12,905 nt of DNA. Source: Chrysochromulina tobinii. Its lineage: Eukaryota > Haptophyta > Prymnesiales > Chrysochromulinaceae. The position numbers were made by a program, and so were the translations under genes. The DNA lies in assembly GCA_001275005.1 (NCBI GenBank), contig JWZX01000361.1, positions 1 to 12,905 on the forward strand. Direction: 5' to 3'. A model generated the notes under the pieces. That model searched no databases. It was not told the DNA's origin and saw nothing but the letters and a program-made list of their open reading frames with translations. Numbering within the stretch: position 1 is the stretch's first letter; the number at the start of each line of letters is the position of its first letter. Of this stretch, positions 6,489-12,905 are shown one piece after another.

Positions 6489-8072
6489 CTAGTAGTCGTC
6501 GACCTCATCGAAGGACATACCGGCCAGGTCGGAGACTGACTGTGTCCCAGCGCGGCGGGTCCACTCGCAGCACTGCTCGAAGCACGCCCGCACGTAGAGT
6601 CTGTGCAGGTCGGACGACCACCGGCCCATGGTCCTGATGACGGTCTCGTTGGCGCCGGCGGCGAAGAGCGCGGTAGCGCCGCCGATACGCATCGAGTGTG
6701 TCGAGAACTCGTCGGGGTTCTCGCCGATGGTCGCCATCAGAGTCTTGATGGCGTGGTTGATCGTGTCGTAGCGTAGCGGGTTGTTAGTTAGCGGGTCACG
6801 AAATAGCGGCGTTAAGTGGGCGTCTCGAGGGTCGACCGGGTCGACTTCGAGCAAGTTGCGCACTTCGGCGACTGCGTCCACGTATTCTCCGCCTGCGCCG
6901 ATGACCAGCGGGCAGGTCTTGCCGCCTATGTGAGTCATGTTCTTACATGGGTGCATCCAGAAGACGAGGCGATCCTTGGAAAGCTCGGCGATGTCGGACC
7001 GATTGATCGTGAACTTGTTGGCCTTGCCTTCCTTGGACGTGTACTCGGCGCTCCGAAGAAGCCCTTGGAGTGCACAGGCGAGCGCCGCCCGGATGTTGGC
7101 GTGCGCTGGGTTCTTGGGATCGAGCATGAGATCCATAGCGCGTCTGAGGGACTGTGGCGCTACACCGCGCCTGAGCTTCTTGGGGATGCCTCCAAGGACG
7201 CGCTTCATACCCTTGACCATCTGAGGAATGCGCTCCAGCTTCATGCCTCCTGCGATCTTGACTCCGTGCTCGCGAAGGTGCCAGCCTTGTACGGAGCTGA
7301 AGTATTTGGCGGCGGTGTCGGGGGTAACGCCGCGCTCAGAGACGAGGGCGCAGACAAATCTCATCGCAAGCCACTCGTCCTCGAGCTTCTCGGAGAGCGG
7401 GGTGGTGAAAGGGTCGACTGGCCGGTCGGCGGGCGTGCCGACGACGTCTTGACAGAAAGCGAACCAAGCCCTCACGCCGGTGGTTGACCTGCCGCGCTTG
7501 CCATCAGCCGAGGCCGCGTCGAGGTAGGCGTCGATTTGGTCGTCGAGCGGGTGATGTTTTCGAAGCTGCCTCGTCGTGCGCTCTGGGGCGGGCGATGCCT
7601 TCGAGCGCGTTGTTCGCGAAGAGGGCTCCCAGGGCCAGTGTACGGGGTGGCCGTTGTCATCGACGTAGGAGCCGTCCTGCATGGACTGGGAGTAGGGCTG
7701 ATCATCTTCGGCGCGAATTGGCTCCTCGGGCGTTAGCTCGGGGATCTCGATGCGGTTGAAGCGGATGAGCTCGGCGGGCATCGCCGCCGGAGGTGGCCGT
7801 GGGCCCTGATTGGCACGCATCATGCCGCGCTCGATTGACTTGAGCGCTTGGCGCTTGCACTGGTCTGACGATTGGCCTTTCTTGGCGGGCCATGCGAAAG
7901 TGACCGTCCTTTTCTTGGAGGCGGCTAGGGCTTGCTCGATGGCGGCTGACTGGGCGGCGGCTTGGCCAGGGTTGAACGGCTGATGGACTGGCCGAGGTGT
8001 TGCCGTCGAGAAATCATTCCTGGTCGCGCTTCCGAGGGCGTGGCGGCCGGCGAGGGGGTCTGCTGCAGTCAC
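6489..8072 (-). CDS. Tyrosine recombinase (integrase) of a DIRS-like retroelement
   Basis: The frame given has 527 codons. It begins at a GTG (8070-8072), lies in a frame open from 8303, and has its first ATG only at residue 84 (7821-7823). The C-terminal half is a tyrosine recombinase. It shows catalytic Arg in GLLRSAEYTS (R340), a likely Lys in HPCKN (K377), HSMRIGGAT giving H459 and R462, GRWSS giving W485 in the His/Trp position, and LYVRACF giving the nucleophile Y493. The core-binding (SAM-like) region is about residues 175-300. HSMRIGGAT...GRW...YVR is the form seen in DIRS, Ngaro and Crypton recombinases. In DIRS-type elements this enzyme inserts a circular cDNA, leaving no target-site duplication (family knowledge). 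The RT-RNase H gene lies upstream on the same strand and in the same reading frame, 711 bp away. The N-terminal ~170 residues are Pro/Arg-rich and unrecognised. The true start is unclear: M84, splicing or recoding are all possible. Confidence 0.88.
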   Translation of the reverse strand: MTAADPLAGRHALGSATRNDFSTATPRPVHQPFNPGQAAAQSAAIEQALAASKKRTVTFAWPAKKGQSSDQCKRQALKSIERGMMRANQGPRPPPAAMPAELIRFNRIEIPELTPEEPIRAEDDQPYSQSMQDGSYVDDNGHPVHWPWEPSSRTTRSKASPAPERTTRQLRKHHPLDDQIDAYLDAASADGKRGRSTTGVRAWFAFCQDVVGTPADRPVDPFTTPLSEKLEDEWLAMRFVCALVSERGVTPDTAAKYFSSVQGWHLREHGVKIAGGMKLERIPQMVKGMKRVLGGIPKKLRRGVAPQSLRRAMDLMLDPKNPAHANIRAALACALQGLLRSAEYTSKEGKANKFTINRSDIAELSKDRLVFWMHPCKNMTHIGGKTCPLVIGAGGEYVDAVAEVRNLLEVDPVDPRDAHLTPLFRDPLTNNPLRYDTINHAIKTLMATIGENPDEFSTHSMRIGGATALFAAGANETVIRTMGRWSSDLHRLYVRACFEQCCEWTRRAGTQSVSDLAGMSFDEVDDY

Positions 8073-8382
8073 CTGTTCGCTGGGCGCCGCCGAGGAGCAG
8101 CCGCCTGCGAGGCTGTCGTAGGCGCGACCGAAGGCTGCCGCGAAATCAGTGGGGCGCGGCCGCGCGGCCGAATGGTCGTCCTGGGCTGTCGCGAGATTTT
8201 CTGTGGGGAGGAGTGACGAGCCTGGGATGAGTAACGGGATGCAATCGAAGTGGTTGCATGCAATCAGATGGGAGGGACGTGGGTGTATGCCCGCCGGCGG
8301 CTCTCATTCTGAGTGACTTGACACGTGGAGTGGGACCCGTCGGTCACCTGGGCACTCCTTTTTGAGGCCTCTCTCCGTGTTT

Positions 8383-8589
8383 GGAAGTGTGAACTGTCAC
8401 CCTGGACCGCCTTGGCGGCCACTCTTCCGGTTCGGCGGATTCTCGGCCCCTTCTTGAGAGCGGCTGTTTCCGTTCGAGGGCGGTAGTCGACCCATGGGGC
8501 GTCCGCAAGCCTCTCCTAAAGGTGGGTTCTGGAGTGTGACTTGTCACCCTTGGGCGCGCTCTTGAGAACGGCCGCTCTCCAAACGAGGG
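8383..8589. repeat. Diverged direct duplication in the linker
   Basis: The segment 8383-8405 (core gtgtgaactgtcaccctgg) resembles 8531-8553 (core gtgtgacttgtcacccttgg). A following block, 8453-8480 (cttgagagcggctg through cgaggg), resembles 8561-8589 (cttgagaacggccg through cgaggg). The spacing between blocks is about 39 nt shorter in the second copy. This looks like an old tandem duplication with a deletion. Confidence 0.6.
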
Positions 8590-8712
8590 GCTGAGCGCGG
8601 GGGCCTCCTGCGGTATCAACGGTCCTCCATAGTTGGTCATCATGGGCTGGCGTGCCTAGTACGCCTCGAGCTCGCGTCTTACGCGGCTCCTCCCTTACGA
8701 TGTAGATTGCTC

Positions 8713-8738
8713 GGGTGACCGTCATGTTCCGGTCACCC
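8713..8738. repeat. Perfect 9-bp stem-loop just after the RT-RNase H stop
   Basis: GGGTGACCG (8713-8721) and CGGTCACCC (8730-8738) are exact reverse complements around an 8-nt loop. On the element's coding (minus) strand it lies about 46 nt past the stop codon at 8784-8786. It could be a transcript-processing signal, a recoding or reinitiation element, or part of a recombination site. The position and symmetry are seen; the function is not known. Confidence 0.6.
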
Positions 8739-8783
8739 CTCGGCCGCTCGCCGGAGATCGAGATAGCGATGCCGAAAGCCGCG

Positions 8784-11700
8784 TCACAATGACGGGAGCT
8801 CTCGGTACCGCTGCGGGACTTGTAGCTCGACGCAACGCATCCCGCACTCCTGCGGCTGACGCAGGGCCTCGGTGATTTCTCCTCTCGAGAGATCGTCGGC
8901 GACGTCGTTGTCAACCGAAGCAATCCTTTCGTTCTTCTCGTGAACACCTCTGGCCATGAGGTTCTTCAGACGGGCGAGGTTGAGCTCGTTGAGCATCTCT
9001 GTCGATGTCCGTCCGTTCTCGGCAATGCTCTCGGCGGTCGTGTTGTCGACGAAGGCCGTGGTATGAGTGAAATTCTTACCGAGCTCAAGGCCGAGGTCGA
9101 GGAAGACGTTGCCGCCGACGTCGCGGGCGTGCGCTTCGAGGACGTTGATGGAGAAGTTCTCGATCTCCTGGCGCGTCCACCTCCAGTGGATGTAGTAGAA
9201 GGTGTTGTCGATAGCGCACCACGCCCCGGCGCCGCTGTGGTTCTCGGAGAGGTTGAGCTCTCGAGACGCATCGGAGTATCTGACCAAGTGGGTCGGGGAG
9301 CTCGCGCCGGGGAATTCTGATCGGCTGGCGAGAGGAAGGCCGGTGAGGTCGGCCGTCTCGAGCTGGTGCAGCCACCAGGTGAGCTCCTTGCGCACCTTAG
9401 TGGTGATCATGACGCCGAGCAGCTCGCCCTTGTCAACCCCGAGAAAGATCTTCTTCGCCGTGTTGACAGCCTGGCGGAGATGAAAGAGGTGAGGCCGGCC
9501 GAGCGGGATGACGTCGGCTGCGTGCAAGAGCTTATGGATGAGCGAGTGAGTCTGATTGAACTCAGCTACGCCGACCCCGTTCGGCATGACGCGTTTCGTA
9601 AAGAGCGTGCGCTTCACGATGGATGCATACGCGGTAGCCTTGATCTTCGGCAGCAGCCGCCGTTGAACGTCGAGGTGAATACCGATGCCCAGGAAGATGA
9701 TCCTCAAGTCAGGGCCTTCCTGCTTGTCCATGGGGCACTCGTGCAGGACGAAGGTGGCGATCTTGATCGCCGCCTCGGCATACAGCTCGATGCGAGATTG
9801 GTGATGACGGGTGACGACTCCGGAGCTGTCAGTGGCGAGGATGAACTTGGGCGCACCATCGCGGTCGTGCAGCTTGTCGTCGAACGAGAGCAGCCCGCCG
9901 TCGTCTACGTAGTAGCAGACCCAGAAGAGGACGTCCCAGAGGAACTCGTCGTTGGACGCCGAGCGTGACCTTAGATGTGCCCTCGATGCCAGCCACTGGA
10001 TGAGTGGTGGTATCGTTGTCGGGTACTCCTTGTCCATACGCGCTAGTTCACGCTGCATAAAGAAATTGAGGCCGTCGGACTCTCTGCAGCAGTGATCGGG
10101 TGCGTGCGCCTCGCCAAAGTTGGGGCGCATGTCAAGGCTATAGCCATCCCTGAAGAGAAGTCCTGACTCGCGCCACGCTGATCTCTCCTTTGGGTGGAAG
10201 CGAAAGAAGGCCTTGAGATCGAACTTTTTCATCAGGAGCTTGACGTCGGGCGCTGGCATCGCGATCGTCCTGCACATTCGCAGCGGGGCGCCAAGGATGG
10301 CGGCCGCCCTTGCGACCTCTCGTACGGTGACGAGGCGGAGAGAGCCTGCCGTCACAGCCTCCTCGGCCAGGTTGACGAGAGTGTTGAACGGAGGGAGGTC
10401 GGCTCTGCCGGAGGTCCACATGCTCTTATCAATAGTGAGCCTGGGCTTCCCGTTTTGGAGGACGATGTTGCACGGGTCGATAATGACCGGCCAAATCTCC
10501 GGGAAAGGGCACGCCGCCGAAATAAAGCCCATGGCGATGTTCTTGACGTTCTGCTCTCCAAAGGCTCTTGCCTCCTTGAGGGCACCGACGTGCGGTGGCG
10601 CGAGCACGGCGCCGTTGGGCATGTTGGCGCCAGGGAATCCGTGCTGGATCCACGAGACCACTTGCCTGTCTGTGAAGCCCTCGGCTTCAGCGAGCTCGGT
10701 GAAGTGCTCAGCGCTGATCAGGTTGGGCTGGCCGGCGCAGGGCTGATCGTGGGGATACGATGACGGTCTCACGGCATCCCAAATCGCATCCTGGGTCAAG
10801 GGAGCTTGAGCGTCGCGACGTCTCCAGGCAAAGCCCCACCCGCACTCGTTGAGGGCCTCGGCTTCTGAGAAGGCGACCGGGGTTGGGCGAAGCTTGCGTG
10901 CGACCCGCCAACCACTTTCGCCGGCGCCGGCGCGTTTGAGGGCCTCGGCGACTTCTCTCGCGAATTGTAAGACCTGTCCCTGGACGAAGAGCGGGATAAG
11001 CTGGGCCGTCGTGAGCGGACCCGGTGTCTTCTCCGGCTGCGGCGGGGCAGGAGCTGGCTCGGTGCGCCTCGGGACGTTTGAGCGGGGGAGCGCTTCCACC
11101 AGGAGGACGCTCTCGAGCTCGGGCTCCAAGCATCGCAAGCTGCCAAGCTTGTGGATGCGTGGGGTCGGAAGCTGATCGACGTGCCCGCCGTCGATCGCAT
11201 GTGGGCGCGCTGAGCCGACGTGCATGTTGCCCTTGGACGACGAGGGTGTCTTGGAAGACTTCTGGGCCGGGCCGCGCGGGCGGTGCTCGCCGACCATTGC
11301 TCTTGCCAGTAGGACGTTGAGGCCGATGGGAATGAGAGAAACCCTTGGCTCATGATCGATGCCGCGGACGTCGGCCTCGAGCTCGAGGTGCTCGTGTAGG
11401 ACGTGTTCGCACACGAGCTGGCCGTCGATCCAGAGTGACGGCATCTTGGCGGAGACGAGGACGTCGGCGTGCACTCCGAAGGGGGAGCCGCATTTGCACA
11501 GCGGAACGGTGGTCTTGGTGGCTCCCATCTCGATTAGATTGATGATGGCGGGCTGGTGCCAAAGTTGGGCCCAATCGGCGTGCTCCTTCGAGTAGGCCGG
11601 GGAGCTCTGGACGTCGTGCTCGGCGGTGCCGAGGATGCTCCACAGTGTGTCGCTGCTCTCGGCGGTCGTGGCTGCAAGGGCGGCGAACTCGGTGAGGCTG

Positions 11701-12905
11701 TTGTGCTTCTGCAAGTACTTGACGAGCCGAGGCGGTAGATGACGAAGGCCTTGAACATTCGCCTTGGAGCGAATCTGAGGGCCATCGACGACCATGTACG
11801 AGCCCATCGGGAGTGCTATATGCACCGCCTTGAACTCGCGCTCGAGGATGCGGCCGAGGATCTTGAGCTGTAGCTCTAGGTCGCACAAGTCCTGGTGCGT
11901 GTCGTTGAGGATGTCATACTCCTCGACGATCGCGCCGTCGTCCTTGAGGCGGATCTGATCGGCGAGACGACCTTGAGACTTGGCGCCGGAAAAGAGGATG
12001 AGGTACTTGTCGCTCTTGGCGGTTGAGACCGTATCGACGACTTCGTCTCTTGTCCTGAGTAGCTGTGCCTGATGAGACACCATGCTGCGGAGGAGCTCAG
12101 AGTGGCACCTCTTGCCTACGGGGCATGCGCAGCCGAGGCCGATGCGATGACCCTTGGAGACGATCTGGGCGAGCTGGTTGATGCCCCGGAGGCGTTCTTC
12201 GGAGGCGGCAAACTCGCTGCCCGACCACGCCTGTGCACGGGTGACGCTGAGCTGGCGGCAGATCTCGTCGACGGTGGCCGTGCGGCGGCGCCACCATTCC
12301 TGGTAGGCGTCGCATACGGGGTTGCGCTGCGACTCGTCCTTCATCATCGTAAAGGGGTTCGAGAAAATGGACGGGCGGCGCACGTCGAGCACCGGGATCA
12401 TTCTGAGTTCGTTCTTGCTTCCCATGTGAGAGTAAACGATCTGGCCAATGTCCTTGACCTTGAGGCCGAGCGCGGCGATTTCCGGTTCGCAGCCGGCGCA
12501 GAGGTCGAGGATCTCAGCATCAGAGTCGTCGTCGTCGTCGGGCTCGGAGAGCGGGACGGGCGTCGACGGCCTCGTCTTGGCGGCGGCTGGTCGATGAGTT
12601 GGCGGCACTGGGACATGAAGCTCGGGTACGAAAGAGGCGATAAGGGCGTCCTTGAAGGCGAGTGGCTTCTTGGGCTCCTTGAGGCCGACAGCTGCCTTGG
12701 CTGGGTCGGGCGGCGCGAAGGATTGATCTTGCGCTTCGATGACCGCCTTGGCGGGCTCATTGACGGAGTGCTCGCACACGTGCGGCGTCGACGTCAGAGC
12801 TGCGCCGTTGGAAGCTATCGGCGGCGCGGCGAGGGTCACCTGGTCGTGCGGCTTGGCTGCGTCGAGCTTGGCTCGCTGGCGCCGCAGGAAGGCTTCTCTC
12901 GGGCC
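8784..12905 (-). CDS. Retroelement polyprotein: DUF4326-like, methyltransferase-like, reverse transcriptase, RNase H (5' end outside window)
   Basis: The frame is open from the right edge to a stop at 8784. The apparent start at 12837-12839 is a GTG and the 22 codons before it are also open, so the gene is 5'-partial. Residue numbers count from that GTG. Residues 148-255 resemble DUF4326: RRPSIFSNPF, then GLGCACPVGKRCHSELL with C237, C239, C245 and H246. Residues 278-515 resemble a SAM-methyltransferase-like domain (LFSG, DI, QDLCD, LCKCGSPFG, CEH), with LPMG where PPC is expected. RT covers about 700-1060: motif A FDLKAFF (D874), motif B FGEAHAP, motif C YYVDD (D979, D980), and motif E FLGIGI. 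RNase H has D1190 (RYSDAS), E1235, D1265 (FVDNTTAE) and D1315 (VADDLSR). It would copy element RNA into cDNA. The RNase H resembles the DIRS/Ngaro type. No aspartic protease or DDE integrase is seen, which fits a recombinase-dependent element. A Gag may lie upstream, outside the window. Confidence 0.88.
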   Translation of the reverse strand, partial: GPREAFLRRQRAKLDAAKPHDQVTLAAPPIASNGAALTSTPHVCEHSVNEPAKAVIEAQDQSFAPPDPAKAAVGLKEPKKPLAFKDALIASFVPELHVPVPPTHRPAAAKTRPSTPVPLSEPDDDDDSDAEILDLCAGCEPEIAALGLKVKDIGQIVYSHMGSKNELRMIPVLDVRRPSIFSNPFTMMKDESQRNPVCDAYQEWWRRRTATVDEICRQLSVTRAQAWSGSEFAASEERLRGINQLAQIVSKGHRIGLGCACPVGKRCHSELLRSMVSHQAQLLRTRDEVVDTVSTAKSDKYLILFSGAKSQGRLADQIRLKDDGAIVEEYDILNDTHQDLCDLELQLKILGRILEREFKAVHIALPMGSYMVVDGPQIRSKANVQGLRHLPPRLVKYLQKHNSLTEFAALAATTAESSDTLWSILGTAEHDVQSSPAYSKEHADWAQLWHQPAIINLIEMGATKTTVPLCKCGSPFGVHADVLVSAKMPSLWIDGQLVCEHVLHEHLELEADVRGIDHEPRVSLIPIGLNVLLARAMVGEHRPRGPAQKSSKTPSSSKGNMHVGSARPHAIDGGHVDQLPTPRIHKLGSLRCLEPELESVLLVEALPRSNVPRRTEPAPAPPQPEKTPGPLTTAQLIPLFVQGQVLQFAREVAEALKRAGAGESGWRVARKLRPTPVAFSEAEALNECGWGFAWRRRDAQAPLTQDAIWDAVRPSSYPHDQPCAGQPNLISAEHFTELAEAEGFTDRQVVSWIQHGFPGANMPNGAVLAPPHVGALKEARAFGEQNVKNIAMGFISAACPFPEIWPVIIDPCNIVLQNGKPRLTIDKSMWTSGRADLPPFNTLVNLAEEAVTAGSLRLVTVREVARAAAILGAPLRMCRTIAMPAPDVKLLMKKFDLKAFFRFHPKERSAWRESGLLFRDGYSLDMRPNFGEAHAPDHCCRESDGLNFFMQRELARMDKEYPTTIPPLIQWLASRAHLRSRSASNDEFLWDVLFWVCYYVDDGGLLSFDDKLHDRDGAPKFILATDSSGVVTRHHQSRIELYAEAAIKIATFVLHECPMDKQEGPDLRIIFLGIGIHLDVQRRLLPKIKATAYASIVKRTLFTKRVMPNGVGVAEFNQTHSLIHKLLHAADVIPLGRPHLFHLRQAVNTAKKIFLGVDKGELLGVMITTKVRKELTWWLHQLETADLTGLPLASRSEFPGASSPTHLVRYSDASRELNLSENHSGAGAWCAIDNTFYYIHWRWTRQEIENFSINVLEAHARDVGGNVFLDLGLELGKNFTHTTAFVDNTTAESIAENGRTSTEMLNELNLARLKNLMARGVHEKNERIASVDNDVADDLSRGEITEALRQPQECGMRCVELQVPQRYRELPSL

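Larger units (their letters stand above)
8073..8783. other. Linker between RT-RNase H and recombinase genes, repeat-rich, no convincing gene
   Basis: These 711 bp separate the two element genes. The recombinase frame stays open to 8303 without an ATG. Beyond that the frame has stops at 8304 and 8397, so a simple single-stop readthrough from the RT gene is excluded. A minus-strand ORF at 8344-8643 (99 codons) has low-complexity Arg/Pro-rich content and overlaps the repeats; I do not call it. The stretch is notable for repeated GTGAC/GTCAC words, a perfect stem-loop and a diverged direct duplication. No methyltransferase or SGNH-hydrolase coding region, as found at this place in some DIRS/Ngaro elements, is seen. 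Confidence 0.5.
6489..12905 (-). mobile_element. DIRS-like tyrosine-recombinase retrotransposon, 5' end outside window
   Basis: The RT-RNase H polyprotein and the tyrosine recombinase lie in this order on one strand, with no integrase or protease domain; this is the layout of DIRS/Ngaro-type elements. Both coding frames are intact over more than 5.7 kb and all recognised catalytic residues are kept, so the copy may be functional or recently so. The left boundary given is the recombinase stop; the real 3' terminus must lie between there and about 5914. I found no long terminal direct repeat inside the window. Diagnostic split direct or inverted terminal repeats cannot be tested without the other end. 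The element lies immediately upstream of the P2X-like gene, on the same strand. Confidence 0.82.

Noticed and set aside
6011-6508. A 165-codon minus-strand ORF covering the gap after the recombinase
   Set aside because: It overlaps the recombinase 3' end in another frame, has an Arg/Pro/Gln-rich composition with no recognisable domain, and spans the hairpin-rich stretch. I also considered that the region might be rDNA with an antisense ORF, but recalled no conserved rRNA blocks that match.
6489-8072. Recombinase as an independent Crypton DNA transposon
   Set aside because: The catalytic pattern would also fit a Crypton. However, the RT-RNase H gene lies just upstream on the same strand and lacks any other integrase, so a DIRS-like element explains both genes better.
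8344-8643. A 99-codon minus-strand ORF between the RT and recombinase genes
   Set aside because: It begins with an ATG but is low-complexity Arg/Pro/Thr and is built from the diverged direct repeats. There is no domain and no support beyond openness.
8784-12905. LTR retrotransposon or endogenous virus-like element
   Set aside because: There is no aspartic protease, no DDE integrase, no envelope-like segment and no long terminal direct repeat in view. The RNase H and recombinase are of DIRS type.
1-12905. CRISPR arrays, tRNA or rRNA genes
   Set aside because: Reading both strands I saw no regularly spaced identical repeats, no tRNA B-box/cloverleaf pattern and no conserved rRNA core block.

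Overview
The window looks like nuclear DNA of a GC-rich unicellular eukaryote, most likely a marine alga or related protist. A haptophyte- or stramenopile-type genome is my guess, not something the sequence proves. The reasons are a P2X-like two-helix channel with a cytoplasmic C2 domain, a fused Golgi-type glycosyltransferase, and a tyrosine-recombinase (DIRS-type) retroelement. There are no bacterial-style operons or Shine-Dalgarno sites. The long frames are uninterrupted, so the genes appear intron-poor.

Left part (1-5913), host genes. A partial gene runs off the left edge on the minus strand (3-407): a short hydrophobic stretch, then an Ala/Arg/Gln-rich coiled coil of unknown function. 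About 135 bp away and divergent is an 884-residue protein on the plus strand (543-3197). It joins a Cys-rich GCRG motif, a GT25-type glycosyltransferase domain, a GT11-type fucosyltransferase domain and a C-terminal membrane helix. Converging on it is an 820-residue minus-strand protein (3451-5913). It has the N-terminal YxTxK motif and the two membrane helices of P2X receptors, followed by an EF-hand region, a C2 domain and a basic tail.

Right part (about 6.4 kb to the right edge), one retroelement on the minus strand. A long polyprotein frame enters from the right edge (8784-12905). It carries a DUF4326-like domain, a degenerate methyltransferase-like domain, a reverse transcriptase with YVDD, and RNase H. 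After a 711-bp non-coding linker with inverted and direct repeats comes a tyrosine recombinase (6489-8072) with its catalytic R...HxxR...W...Y residues intact. The order RT-RNase H then YR on one strand is that of DIRS/Ngaro-like elements. Both frames are open, so the copy is either young or still under selection. Its 5' end lies beyond the window. Its 3' end lies somewhere in the non-coding stretch 5914-6488, which holds several hairpins and also precedes the P2X-like gene, so the element sits directly upstream of that gene in the same orientation.

The most unusual items are the P2X-EF-C2 fusion, the GT25-GT11 fusion, and the retroelement polyprotein with a DUF4326 domain and a methyltransferase-like domain ahead of the RT.
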